A stretch of 64,000 nucleotides of DNA from Blastobasis lacticolella (taxonomy: Eukaryota > Arthropoda > Insecta > Lepidoptera > Blastobasidae), in contig LR990044.1 in the NCBI GenBank assembly GCA_905147135.1, forward strand, positions 7,568,122-7,632,121, read 5' to 3'. The notes beneath the pieces are model-generated. The model saw nothing but the letters and a program-made list of their open reading frames with translations, was not told the DNA's origin and ran no database searches. Shown piece by piece: positions 1 through 10,829 of this stretch. How positions within the stretch are numbered: the first letter of the stretch is position 1; every line of letters begins with the position of its first letter. The position numbers were made by a program, and so were the translations under genes.

Positions 1-865
1 CAAAATTGCTATAATGGAATACCTAAAATATAATTTTCAAACAAACAGTAATAATTGGGATTCGTCTATCAACAAATCCAAATCCAACCTTAAATCTTTA
101 TAATTTTAGCTGCTTTAAAATTATGCTCCGGTTGGTCATCCTAATAAATAAAAAAAATACATAAATAATTGCGTGCCGGCAATCGCCAAAGATAATAAAT
201 AGACAGGCGATCTTAAAAGGGAACTTTGTCCAACAATGGATTCAAGCTCAAAACGGCAGATATGATAACAAATACTTGTACGTTTTAAGGAAATAGAAAA
301 AATTGTTTTGTCGATGCATTCGTTGGACACGCCGTTCAGTTGGCACGGCGGTTCGGGCCGTGGCTTCCGTTAATCTATTTTTTTTCTTTTCAGTGTCTAT
401 GCAATTGAGCCCGGGAGCTTGACTACAACTATTTGGATTTGAGTCCGTTATGAATATTTTTATCGAGTTTTATTTTTTAAGTTTGAGCCTGAATAATAAA
501 AATATTGAAATCGGTATTGGCACTGAAGGAGATTTTACAACAGAATTTTAAAACATCGTAATGGAACGAGTGGCACACATTTCGTTATAATGCAATGGAC
601 GGGTTTATAATGATAATGATTACTGACATAAATATGCGTTTTTAATGTTTTTATGTACCTACTTCAGCGCTACGTTAGATATTCATAATTTATATTTACC
701 TAGATTGTCATTAAGTTACAAAAACAGATTATAAATAAGAAGATGAAAAAGAAACACGTCAATTTTGCAGTAGCTGTTTTGAATTACCTATTTTATATGT
801 CAATGTTCAATGAAATCGTTCCATCCGAACGATCAATGAAATCGATTTCAATGATCAACAGTTAA
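1..865. repeat. Segmentally duplicated AT-rich block A, copy 1
   Basis: Non-coding, AT-rich DNA. The stretch around 255-365 (with GTTGGACACGCCGTTC) recurs, diverged, at about 12098-12210, and the following few hundred bases also align to 12250-12790. The short ORFs here have no recognisable domain and are not shared intact between the two copies, so I call no gene. Confidence 0.6.
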
Positions 866-3800
866 TCATTATAGGAACTCTGACAAAGTAGCTGTTTTAT
901 CATTCCAATCAAATCATTAGTTAGTTGATCGAATATCTAATTTCGTAAAATTTTAAAAACCCATTAAATTAGCCTGCTCTCAGACCATCATTGCAGCTAA
1001 AACGCCCACCGAGCACAATGCATTATTCTATGGACAAAAGCGTTTGTGGCGCTGATTGGGATTGTGAATTAAAATTAATTAAATGTAAATATACGGGTAA
1101 TTGATGATTCTTGTGTATTTGTGTTACGTTTGAAAACTTTAAATATTTGTTGTAGCGATAGTATAAGCAAAATTAAAAACTGAGAAATATCATTTGAAAT
1201 TACAGCAAGGTAGGATTTAGAGATCAGACCCTATTTATTCTATAATATATAGGATATTTATTAGACTTATGGCTCGGAAACTATAGAACGACAACTGAAC
1301 CCTTTTAGCTGGTAAGTCCACACTTATACTTCTACACCATTGTGTCAAAATCTTTGCTCTATACAAAACCCCAAAGTATTCTAACGCCATTCAGCGCTGC
1401 AGCGCTTCCTAGAAAGATTCAAAATATTTTTATTTTTGAAGGCCAATTTCATGTACTCGCAGCATTGAGCCGGGAGTCAAACCCGCAGGACACCACTAAA
1501 CTTGTTTGTGAGAACTCGTCCTTTGAAGTCGTTCCTTCCACCGTTTATTTCTTGCATTATTGAATTTTAATTTAATAAAATACAATATACCACAAACTTT
1601 AATTACCACGAGCTGAACAACTTACAACTAGCTCAGGTAAGTTGAATAAAAGTAACTACGAAATTTAACTGCATTACTAATAACGTTCATCATTGAAAAT
1701 AATTTGCTTAATGTTTTATCCTAATTACCCTTAATTTCTACTTATCTTAATCGAAATATTAGTAAATTGTCTCTCAAATAGAGTCAATGAATTCCAAAAT
1801 ACTGTGGCTGGTGTTAATACAATTCTGAACAAAGAACTCCGATAATATAAAATGCTTATTAAAACATATAGTACCTAATTGTACTATAGATCACGCATAT
1901 TGCAGAATATGTACTGTAGCTGTTTTATTTCAATATAAATAAATCAAACAGTACTTTTAACCTATAGAAATAAGGTTGATTTTCGTTTACACTAAGCTAG
2001 TTACGTAATTTACACCCCAACATAGGGGAGCACATCACTGGTGCTAGGTCCAATTTTAGCCGACCACCATCGGTGTAATTGGTAGGTCATGGTGTACAGA
2101 TGGTATAGTATGCAACGTGTTATTAAAAAATAATTCATGTTAAGATACAGATAGCCGGATGACCGCATCGGAAACGGTCATTTTACAAACCTAACTGATT
2201 CCCGATTATAGTTGAAGTCGAATCTACGTTTCGAAGCAATGCACGATGCAATGATTAACATTTTCTAGAATCTAGGTGATATGTGAATGTAATATTATTG
2301 TGTAGAGTTTGATTCGTTAGGGTGAGTCTTAATCTCGCGATTGCACCGCGATGCGTACCTACCTCTATTACCATACGTACCTATAATGCACTTATAGTGT
2401 CACAAACTTATCTGACCCAGCGGCCAAAACTGAAACCAAGTGTCGCCATTGTGTCGCCAAAATGTCATGTCGGCGACACAGCCCCGGGGTCCCTATTTTT
2501 GAAATCGCTCGCAAGCTCTCCTTCTAATGCTTGTCTTTTCTCTCTCTACCATTATGATACCAAGATGACCAATTAAGTACATAATAATACCTACAGCACG
2601 TTTAAATAGAAATAAAAAATGGAGCTGGACAACGGTAAGTTTTGTCCGCAGAAATATGAAGAATCTAAAATTCCGTGCTCTTCAAATACTTTTGTCGTAC
2701 AAATTTGAACTACCAAGCACCATAAAGAGACATGAAAAGATATTTAGAGGGTTTGCACCTATGTTGAATACGCGATATTTCTTTGTTTTTGTTTGACGGA
2801 GCTTTGGGGTCTTTCTTACCTTTAAGATTTTATTTTTCTAACCTGTCGCTACCTTTTTCTTTTATCGCACCTCGCTCGCTAGGGCCATAAATAACTCTTG
2901 GTTGTTTTGCCCATTTTGGGGACACGATGTAAACGGCAATAACTCTTACGTCACTGACATAGAGTATGATTTTAAATCCTACCGCATTAACAAACAGCTG
3001 ATTTGTATAGCATAGGCGAGAGTGAGAAAGATGATTTGTCAAAATCAGTGGCCCAATGCGTATGACATTTATACATTTTTTCTTAACTTGCAATATGATA
3101 AAGGTAAACCCCTGGGAGTTTCTGTCTCACGTTATTCTTTGTTACGTTTGCTTTAACAGTCGCATTTTCGTATTCTACCACACATCACCGTTGAGTTGAA
3201 GTACGTACCTATAGGCACAAAAAGAAACCCCCATATGTCTCATTCACCTAAATTAATATTGGGAATTAGTATTTAACCCTTAATTTCGCGCATCGCACAT
3301 CACAATGAAATGATTGCACAGAATAAGGTGTATTTGTGTATCACTAATACGAGGCGTGATACAAAAATGGAGCTTCTCATGTAAGCAATATGTACATTTC
3401 ATTTTGATCTGCTCTATGATGACTTGGTTCAAGCAAAGGTACAATCGGCTCTGAAATCCTTTGAATAGGTATTCACCGAGCTTGCCTTAAAATGCGAATC
3501 CTCTTCCTTGCGTTTATTCCTCACTGCTGAGGGTCGTGGCCGCCGCCATGGATCACTTTGCGGCTCACAATGACTCGCTTTCGGTGTCTCTCTTCAGCGT
3601 TTTGAGAGCCGTGCAAACGTGATAAGTTTTACTTCGATATACGGCTACGGTCCCGAGGTATCTTTCCTTATTTATTTATTTATTTAACAATTTATTGCAC
3701 ACAATAAAGAAATACAGAGATATAACATAGATATAACTGATACGACAGGCACTACTTATTTCTAAAAGAAATTTCTTCCAGCAGGCCTACAGAAAGGAAA

Positions 3801-4427
3801 TGTTTAGCTAAGAAATGCAGATACGACGCGCACAATTAATGAATAATTATAAAATTCATATGAATATGACTAATTTTTATATACTATATCAATAAATACA
3901 TACATACTTATACACTTAAATACTACAACATATCAATACAAATATATAAAATTTATGGACTAGACCTTCCTCCATGCTCTTGAAAAATAAAACACATGCG
4001 CGAGGTTGTTATTTTGCTTTCTTGCAATGTAACCGAAATACGAGTTCTCTGGGGACAGATGGTATACTGGTGGTAAAACCTGTGTAGGTACTTATACAAT
4101 AGTCAAATATTTATTGCTGCGTTTCGAATGAGACACAGCAGCACAAAATCAGGTGCAGCATATACGTGTGTTCACGAACTGGTAGGACATAGTAGTGGGA
4201 CCACGATTCCGGAGGGCTTGGGTGTAACAAGATAAATTGCTCAAACGGTATCTAATAGTTTCTGAACCCCCGCAGTTTTTGAATCAAACTCTACATTCTA
4301 TACTGCTATTTTTATTTCCAAACACGAAAGTACAATAGAAATTAGTCACGTCAAAGATTTACAAATGACGATTGACTCATCGATAAGCTAATCAGTCCTA
4401 ATAACTCTGTGTTCCTAACTACTTTTG
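866..4427 (+). repeat. Upstream block U, copy 1 (leader of first C6 gene)
   Basis: About 3.5 kb of DNA starting at ATCATTATAGGAACTCTGAC and running into the C6 promoter. The same block, with indels, lies in front of the C6 genes at 18024 (14569-17931) and 31150 (26905-31062); shortened versions lie before those at 42339, 50478 and 59619. No ORF stays open across the copies, so it looks non-coding. The duplication always includes the promoter, so the block and the C6 gene were copied as one unit. This copy alone carries a LINE 3' end at about 3670-3966. Confidence 0.7.
3670..3966 (-). mobile_element. RTE-like LINE 3' end (minus strand)
   Basis: Absent from the equivalent place in the blocks at 17450 and 30590, so it is an insertion. 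Read on the minus strand it has a GGCCTGCTGGAAG-type segment, then a TGTGCAATAAA polyadenylation-like signal and a TAAATAAATAAATA tail, the usual look of abundant lepidopteran RTE-type LINE 3' ends. Only the 3' untranslated part is present. The ends are approximate; a short duplication of CTTCCT-like sequence may flank it. Confidence 0.6.
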
Positions 4428-4463
4428 TATTTAAGCGTTCATCATTGTTGTAGGAACTCAGTT
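4428..4463 (+). promoter_or_regulatory. Core promoter of C6 gene 1: TATA box plus CAGT initiator
   Basis: TATTTAAG starts at 4428 and the A of CTCAGT is at 4460, a spacing of 32 nt, normal for an insect TATA plus initiator promoter. The predicted 5' UTR is 60 nt to the ATG at 4520. A TGACTCATCGATAAGC string lies about 50 nt upstream and includes an AP-1-like TGACTCA. The same layout and spacing recur in every promoter-bearing copy. Confidence 0.65.
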
Positions 4464-4519
4464 GTCGCCTGCCCAGTGCCAGCAATTGAGCCGTCGACAT
4501 TCGTCACATTCCGGGTAAA

Positions 4520-4876
4520 ATGGAGTCTCTGACATCAAAAAGTGAGACCCAGGTCGCGCAGCAGCTGATCGGGGACATGCCTCTGAATAGGCACGTCCTC
4601 ATTCTGTCAGCGGCCACAGACAAACTGTTTAGCTCGCCAGACATCCCCCGAACCCTGCAGATCAGCATCATGATGCGGTTGCTATGTATACTGAAGAGAA
4701 TACAGGACGAGCGCAACCAGTTGGACTGTTGCTATGCTAGAGCGATAGGTCATCCCAACTGCGTGCCCAACCAACGGATGGCGGCGCTGGGGGAGCTATG
4801 GGACCTCCCCCAGTTCGACGAACTGATTTGCCTGACGTGCTGGAAGCCGCTGTACAAATTTTACGATGTGCGGTGA
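4520..4876 (+). CDS. C6-family protein, copy 1 (118 aa, unknown function)
   Basis: I do not recognise this family. It is an intact 118-codon frame starting at an ATG in good context (AAAATGG). The N-terminal half is mixed and probably helical (QQLIGDMPLNRHVLIL, then LQI..MMRLLCILKRIQDE). The C-terminal half holds C70, C71, H78, C81, C104 and C107, i.e. CX6HX2CX22CX2C, which could bind zinc. There is no signal peptide and no membrane segment, so a cytoplasmic or nuclear protein is likely. The stop overlaps the next frame: an ATG at 4866 opens the gag-containing ORF 11 nt before this frame ends. The copy reads C-V-P near residue 82 where most copies read C-E-P. A single exon with its own promoter suggests either a small gene or an extra ORF of a retroelement. 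Confidence 0.6.
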   Translation: MESLTSKSETQVAQQLIGDMPLNRHVLILSAATDKLFSSPDIPRTLQISIMMRLLCILKRIQDERNQLDCCYARAIGHPNCVPNQRMAALGELWDLPQFDELICLTCWKPLYKFYDVR

Positions 4877-6050
4877 GCGAGCCAGGGTCAGTGCAATGTG
4901 GTTACCGATGCGCGGTCTGAAGTCTGAAGTGCAATGGCTGTGTGGTGCATTCGGACATCAAGGCGGGGAGGAGTTCTTCCCGGGCCACTACTCGCCGCAA
5001 ACTCCGCACACAGCGAAGAAGACGCCGCAGCCGCCGCCGCCTACCCCAATTAGGCAGTCTGCATCGCGCCGCGATCCGCGTATCTACCGCGATCCACGCG
5101 CGACCACCCCCGCGCCCCTCCCTCGCTCGCCGCATTTCCCAACGGGTCAACCAGGCGTACCCCGCGGTGCGCTCGCTCCTGGCGCCGCGCCGACTCCCGC
5201 GCCGCGACGCTCACCGCCACGACGCTCGCCGCCGCGACGCTCGCCGACGCAGTCGCCGAGCAACCTCCTAGGGTTGCTGCCGTCCCCGATGGACACAACA
5301 CCAGTCAGCTACGCGAAAGCCGCCTCGCAGCCGACGTTAACGCCAACGAATCCGCGCGCCACGCCCTTGCGTGCCTCACCCCCGCAGCCGCCATCGCCCG
5401 AAGCAAACGCAACAGCGACCATTGCCACCGCGATACGCAAGAAACAACGATACCCGCCGCTAATCGTCAAAAAGATGTCGGACTGGTCCCACCATGTCCG
5501 GACAATAAAATCGAGGCTCGGGAAGAACCCAAACGCCCGTCCCTACGGGCAGGGGATTCGTTTCCTGCCACAAGACGAGGACGAATTCCGCACCATTCAA
5601 AGTTACCTGGCGGCTCAGGAGAAGGAAACAGGCCTGGCCTGGTTCTCCTACTCCCTACCAGCCGAGAAGAGCCTAAAGGTAGCCATCAGAGGCCTACCCA
5701 CTCTGACATCAAAAAGTGAGACCCAAATCGCGCAGCAGCTGATCGGGGACATGCCTCTGAATAGGCACGTCCTCATTCTGTCAGCGGCCACAGACAAACT
5801 ATTTAGCTCGCAAGACATCCCCCGGACACTGCAGATCGGCATCATGATGCGGTTGCTATGTATTCTGAAGAGGATACAGGACGAGCGCAACCAGTTGGAC
5901 TGGTGCTATGCTAGAGCGATAGATCATCCCAACTGCGAGCCCAACCAACGGATGGCGGCGCTGGGGGAGCTATGGGACCTCCCCCAGTTCGACGAACTGA
6001 TTTGCCTGACGTGCTGGAAGCCGCTGTACAAATTTTACGATGTGTGGTGA
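4866..6050 (+). CDS. Chimeric ORF: jockey-like gag N-terminal part fused to C6 protein (394 aa)
   Basis: One open frame from an ATG overlapping the preceding C6 stop. Residues 1-35 come from the linker after the C6 gene. Residues about 36-195 are Pro/Arg/Ala-rich, as in disordered gag N-termini. Residues about 196-279 resemble the PRE_C2HC region of jockey and X-element gag proteins (RFLPQDEDEF, SLKVAIRGLPT). The frame then passes without a break at about 5703 into C6 residues 4-118, with all candidate zinc ligands present. The gag zinc knuckles are missing, replaced by the C6 domain. It may be an accidental fusion that happens to be open, since sister copies are broken. If expressed it would join an RNA-binding-type region to the C6 domain. 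Confidence 0.5.
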   Translation: MCGERARVSAMWLPMRGLKSEVQWLCGAFGHQGGEEFFPGHYSPQTPHTAKKTPQPPPPTPIRQSASRRDPRIYRDPRATTPAPLPRSPHFPTGQPGVPRGALAPGAAPTPAPRRSPPRRSPPRRSPTQSPSNLLGLLPSPMDTTPVSYAKAASQPTLTPTNPRATPLRASPPQPPSPEANATATIATAIRKKQRYPPLIVKKMSDWSHHVRTIKSRLGKNPNARPYGQGIRFLPQDEDEFRTIQSYLAAQEKETGLAWFSYSLPAEKSLKVAIRGLPTLTSKSETQIAQQLIGDMPLNRHVLILSAATDKLFSSQDIPRTLQIGIMMRLLCILKRIQDERNQLDWCYARAIDHPNCEPNQRMAALGELWDLPQFDELICLTCWKPLYKFYDVW

Positions 6051-7205
6051 GCGACCTAGGGTCAGTGCAATCTGGTTACCGATGCGCGGTCTGAAGTCTG
6101 AAGTGCGGTGGCTGTGTGGTGCATTCGGACATCGAGGCGGGGAGGAGTTCTTCCCGGGCCACTACTCGCCGCAAACTCCGCACACAGCGAAGAAGACGCC
6201 GCAGCCGCCACCGCCTACCCCAATTAGGCAGTCTGCATTGCGCCGCGATCTGCGTATCTACCGCGATCCACGCGCGACCGCCCCCGCGCCCCCCGCGCCC
6301 CTCCCTCGCTTGCCGCCGTTCCCAACGGCTCAACCAGGCGACCCCCGCGGCGCGCTCGCTCCTGGCGCCGCGCCGACTCCCGCGCCGCGACGCTCACCGC
6401 CGCGACGCTCGCCGACGCAGTCGCCGAGTAACCTCCTGGGGTTGCCGCCGTTCCTGATGGACACAACACCAGTGACCTACGCGAAAGCCGCCTCGCAGCC
6501 GACGTTAACGCCAACGAATCCGCGCGCCACGCCCCTGCGCGCCTCAACCCCGCAGCCGCCATCGCCCGAAGCAAACGCAACAGCGACCATTGCCACCGCG
6601 AAGAAACAACGATACCCGCCGCTAATCGTAGAAAAGATGTCGGACTGGTCCCGCCATTTCCGAACAATAAAATCGAGGCTCGGGAAGAACCCAAACGCCC
6701 GTCCCTACGGGCAGGGGATACGTTTCCTGCCACAAGACGAGGACGAATTCCGCACCATTCAAAGTTACCTGGCGGCTCAGGAGAAGGAAACAGGCCTGGC
6801 CTGGTTCTCCTACTCCCTACCAGCCGAGAAGAGCCTAAAGGTAGCCATCAGAGGCCTACCCACTCTGACATCAAAAAGTGAGATCCAGATCGCGCAGCAG
6901 CTGATCGGAGACATGCCTCTGAATAGGCACGTCCTCATTCTGTCAGCGGCCACAGACAAACTGTTTAGCTCGCAAGACATCCCCCGGACACTGCAGATCG
7001 GCATCATGGTGCGATTGCTATGTATTCTAAAGAGGATACAGGATGAGCGCACACCAGTTGGACTGTTGCTATGCTAAAGCGATATATCATCCCAACTGCG
7101 AGCCCAACCAACGGATGGTGGCGCTGGGGGAGCTATGGGACCTCCCCCAGTTTAACGAATTGATTTGCTTGACGTGCTGGAAGCCGCTGTACAAATTTTA
7201 CGATG
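6040..7205 (+). pseudogene. gag-C6 fusion, array unit 2 (frameshifted)
   Basis: Same structure as unit 1, overlapping its last bases. The gag part is open; the C6 part starts at about 6864. Near 7050 one extra base (GCGCACACCAG for GCGCAACCAG) shifts the frame, ending it at 7077 before any zinc ligand. The rest of the C6 sequence continues out of frame to 7205, so this unit is broken. Confidence 0.75.
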
Positions 7206-8368
7206 TGCGGTGAGCGAGCCAGGGTCAGTGCAATGTGGTTACCGATGCGCGGTCTGAAGTCTGAAGTGCGGTGGCTGTGTGGTGCATTCGGACATCGAGG
7301 CGGGGAGGAGTTCTTCCCGGGCCACTACTCGCCGCAAACTCCGCACACAGCGAAGAAGACGCCGCAGCCGCCGCCGCCTACCCCAATTAGGCAGTCTGCA
7401 TCGCGCCGCGATCCGCGTATCTACCGCGATTCACGCGCGACCGCCCCCGCGCCCCCCGCGCCCCCCGCTACCATCCCTCGCTCGCCGCCGTTCCCAACGG
7501 GTCAACCAGGCGACCCCCGCGCCGCGCTCGCTCCTGGCGCCGCGCCGACTTCCGCGCCGCGACGCTCACCGCCGCGACGCTCGCCGACGCAGTCGCCGAG
7601 TAACCTCCTGGGGTTGCCGCCGTTCCTGATGGACACAACACCAGTGAGCTACGCGAAAGCCGCCTTGCAGCCGACGTTAACGCCAACGAATCCGTGCGCC
7701 ACGCCCCTGCGCGCCTCACCCCCGCAGCCGCCATCGCCCGAAGCAAACGCAACAGATAAAGAAACAACGATACCCGCCGTTAATCGTAGAAAAGCCGGAC
7801 TGGTCCCGCCATTGCCGGACAATAAAATCGAGGCTCGGGAAGAACCCAAACGCCCGTCCCTACGGGCAGGGGATTCGTTTCCTGCCACAAGACGAGGACG
7901 AATTCCGCACCATTCGCAGTTACTTGGCGGCTCAGGAGAAGGAAACAGGCCTGGCCTGGTTCTCCTACTCCCTACCAGCCGAGAAGAGCCTAAAGGTAGC
8001 CATCAGAGGCCTACCCACTCTGACATCAAAAAGTGAGACCCAGATCGTGCAGCAGCTGATCGGGGACATGCCTCTGAATAGGCACGTCCTCATTCTGTCA
8101 GCGGCCACAGACAAACTGTTTAGCTCGCAAGACATCCCCCGGACACTGCAGATCGGCATCATGGTGCGATTGCTATGTATTCTAAAGAGGATACAGGATG
8201 AGCGCACACCAGTTGGACTGTTGCTATGCTAGAGCGATAGATCATCCCAACTGCGAGCCCAACCAACGGATGGTGGCGCTGGGGGAGCTATGGGACCTCC
8301 CCCAGTTTGACGAACTAATTTGCCTGACGTGCTGGAAGCCGCTGTACAAATTTTACGATGTGCGGTGA
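7203..8368 (+). pseudogene. gag-C6 fusion, array unit 3 (deletion and frameshift)
   Basis: A deletion after GCAAACGCAACAG near 7753 and smaller indels throw the gag frame out, so the ORF from 7203 ends at 8036. The C6 part begins at about 8019 and carries the same extra-base frameshift as unit 2 near 8205, showing that units 2 and 3 share a more recent ancestor than either does with unit 1. Its stop is at 8366-8368. Confidence 0.75.
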
Positions 8369-8790
8369 GCGAGCCAGGGTCAGTGCAATCTGGTTACCGA
8401 TGCGCGGTCTGAAGTCTGAAGTGCGGTGGCTGTGTGATGCATTCGGACATCAGCTTCAGATCCAGCGACCAAAGAGAAGGCAGAGTCGTAGTGAAGATTT
8501 ATTCTTTTAGTTAAATTTATTTTGTTTTAGTTTTTTCGTAGCTATAAGTTTGTATATTCCATCATAAGTTTAGTATTAGTATTTAACGTTGTAATTATAA
8601 TTTTCCACTAGGTATATAATATAATTTTTAATATAACAAGAAGCTCTAAGATTTTCATTCACATACCTTAACTTAATTTAAACCTAGGTACATAGTCAAA
8701 AATATATACAATAAAAAATAAAAAACAATATCAAACACAAAAAGAGACTACTGGTAGTGTGCCTAGGTGGCTGGCGGCGTTACCTCTTTT
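8369..8790 (+). other. C6 3' tail, followed by remnant of minus-strand element 3' end
   Basis: The first part (GCGAGCCAGGGTCAGTGC to about 8605) is the 3' flank found after every C6 copy. From about TATAATTTTCCACTAGG onward it matches the 3' end of the minus-strand pseudogene best seen at 24965-25970, cut off near 8790. In this copy the frame opened by the ATG overlapping the C6 stop runs 50 codons before its stop. Confidence 0.6.
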
Positions 8791-9838
8791 GTATGTATAT
8801 ATAGGTCGTAATTGCTACTTACTGGTCATGTTCAACACTGCTCATTATAACGAAGGCAGCAAATGTTTCAAACTATCGCGGTTATATCAGTCATTTTAGT
8901 CAAAACATGTAAGTATCGTTATTATCCTACATTGGAAGTGAAATGGCGGTTTGCCACACCTTCCACACACCAGCATCCGCATACAACATTCAATCCATAC
9001 ACCAGCTTAGAGCGTCGATCGGCCAGCTAGCATTGCAGACTCTTATCGAAAAAGTAGTTGGTAAGGTAGGGTAGGTGTAGGGTAGGGTAGGGTAGCAGTA
9101 GGACGCCTCACGAACTAAGTCGCGCCAAGCCGCCCGCTAGTACTTAAAAAATATGCCTAGATACTTTCTTAAGGATTAGCTTGAAATACGTAGTAATTGG
9201 TCATCTAGGCGGTGATGTTCTGGTTCTGGAGCGACTGCCATCCGTGACCCGGCTACCACGGAAACCTGATCAGATTGTACAATACAATACAATTCAATAT
9301 TTCTTTATTCAGTTTAAGTTACTGTGTGAACACTTATGAACGTCAGTATTTTATAAGTTATACCTTCCTACCTTCATTTTATGGGTAGGTAGGTGTTTAC
9401 AATTTTATATTAACGTGCGCCGCGGTATCCCTCAGTCGGGAAAAGAGTTAGCTCGTCAAGATAACTATATTTATTATTTTTTATTACTTCATTATAATAT
9501 GATTGCAATCGATTGTAAAGTTAACACTATCAGAGTTATGACTAGGTGTGATTACAATCCTTACACATTACGCACCCTCAGGTAAGTACTTATGTACCTA
9601 CATGGTTTCTTAATTTACTGCACATACATTCATTATATGTTATAATAATTACATATAAACTATTTCGATTTTAGGTAGCAAGTAATTTAGCTCGCTTTGT
9701 GGAACAAACGAAGTAGAATTGTTCCCATCAGATCGAGAACTGATTGACAAGTGACACAAACATAAATGTGAGTAGGTATGTAACTTATGACTTTAATACT
9801 TACAAACAAAAAATAAACTATATTTAGATAATTGTATG
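8791..9838. other. Unannotated AT-rich DNA with simple repeats
   Basis: No ORF of note. It holds a G-rich (GGTAG)n-like run at 9060-9102 and an (ACAAT)n tract at about 9278-9300 next to TTTCTTTATTCAG, which resembles the tail of a minus-strand lepidopteran LINE. Confidence 0.4.
9060..9102 (+). repeat. Short (GGTAG)n-like G-rich tract
   Basis: Irregular GGTAGGGTAGG units. The four closely spaced G-runs could in principle fold as a G-quadruplex. It is not the insect telomere repeat TTAGG. A looser G-rich stretch of similar type occurs at 24760-24955. Confidence 0.5.
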
Positions 9839-10051
9839 ATCTGTCCAAACTGACTTGTCTTATTTGGTAAACAAAGAACGTCCAAAATCATGACTTTCCG
9901 TATCAATCACGCTACTTACATTGTGTACCAATAGATGTCATGAATGATGTAAGAAACACATAGAATGTAAATTTCAACGAATACTGCTGCACATTATCCA
10001 TTTAAATACATAATTTCCTTAACCAAATAAGACAAGTCAGTTTGGACAGAT
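9839..10051. mobile_element. MITE with 30-bp perfect terminal inverted repeats
   Basis: The first 30 bases (9839-9868, beginning ATCTGTCCAAACTGACTTG) are the exact reverse complement of the last 30 (10022-10051). Total length is 213 bp with no coding capacity. The perfect arms suggest recent insertion or selection on the arms. A flanking duplication of AT is possible but ambiguous, so I do not assign a superfamily. Confidence 0.8.
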
Positions 10052-10829
10052 TATACTACTAAAAAGTACTACATTCTATGTCAAAGGAATCATTATTATG
10101 CATGTCATTGAATATAACATTGATACTAATGTACTTATCAAATTACTCATTAGGTCAATAATTTCTAATATATTACAATATTAGGATGTAGGTATAATCA
10201 AAATACAATAAGAAAAATAAATATTACTCAAGCCATGTCAAAATCAAAATAAATTACATAAACGGTTATAAAATTGTGTACAAACAATGAGTAGGACTTC
10301 GATTTATGTATTTTCGTTATCGATTCATAATGAGATTATTTGTTTATTATGTCCATCCACTCCAAATGTGATCTTGATAAACTATCTATGAATGTCAGTA
10401 GTTCCTGCTGACTCATACAGACTCTTTGTCAACTAGGGAGAAAAATTCCCGATGTGTCATACCAAAAACTTACTCAGTGCAACTATGGTATAACAATTTG
10501 GTAACACTATGTAAATAGTACGCTGTGGTATTTTAAGTGATATGTACTTGCGCGCCGCAGAATTAAAGGCGTCTTACGTGTTACGGTGTTACATAGCATA
10601 GACATATTAGACATAATTTATTTTGACATCATAATAGTCCATGAGGTAATTTTAGAACACTGCAATGCTAAACTAAAACAGAGTAGGTATCAAAGCACCT
10701 ACTATTATAATGTTTTTACCGACTACCCTCCGTGTCAGATACCTACTTACAGTCACCGATCATATACCTTACCGTCACAGCTCATAACAGTCCACTGCAG
10801 GACTTAGGGCCTCTCCCATGAAAGGGAAG
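10052..10829. other. No gene seen
   Basis: AT-rich DNA. Short ORFs such as the 73-codon frame at 10586 lack any recognisable domain and look like chance. Confidence 0.4.

Larger units (their letters stand above)
4866..8368 (+). repeat. Tandem array of gag fragment + C6 copy (period about 1.16 kb)
   Basis: Three head-to-tail units beginning at 4866, 6040 and 7203, spacings 1174 and 1163 bp, the last ending at 8368. Each has a short linker that starts at the C6 stop, about 0.75 kb of jockey-like gag, and a C6 copy lacking its first three codons. The gag-to-C6 junction (GGCCTACCCACTCTGACATC) is identical in all units, so the fusion formed once and was then amplified by unequal exchange. The region is far more GC-rich than its surroundings. 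Confidence 0.85.

Noticed and set aside
1342..1563. 73-codon ORF repeated at 58375
   Set aside because: Starts with GTG, is broken in block copies 2 and 3, and lies in the non-coding upstream block.
2322..2576. 84-codon ORF in block U, also at 29193
   Set aside because: Starts with GTG, low complexity in parts, and is not open in block copy 2 (about 16060-16310).
4504..4716. Antisense ORFs of 65-89 codons over every C6 gene
   Set aside because: They mirror the C6 reading frame, vary in start and length, and carry no domain; shadows of the real gene.
6224..6733. Arg/Ala-rich alternative frames over the gag region on both strands
   Set aside because: GC-rich, proline-coding DNA leaves the other frames open by composition alone.
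9060..9102. Telomeric repeat
   Set aside because: Units are GGTAG-like and irregular, not the TTAGG of insects, and there are no telomere-specific retrotransposons beside it.
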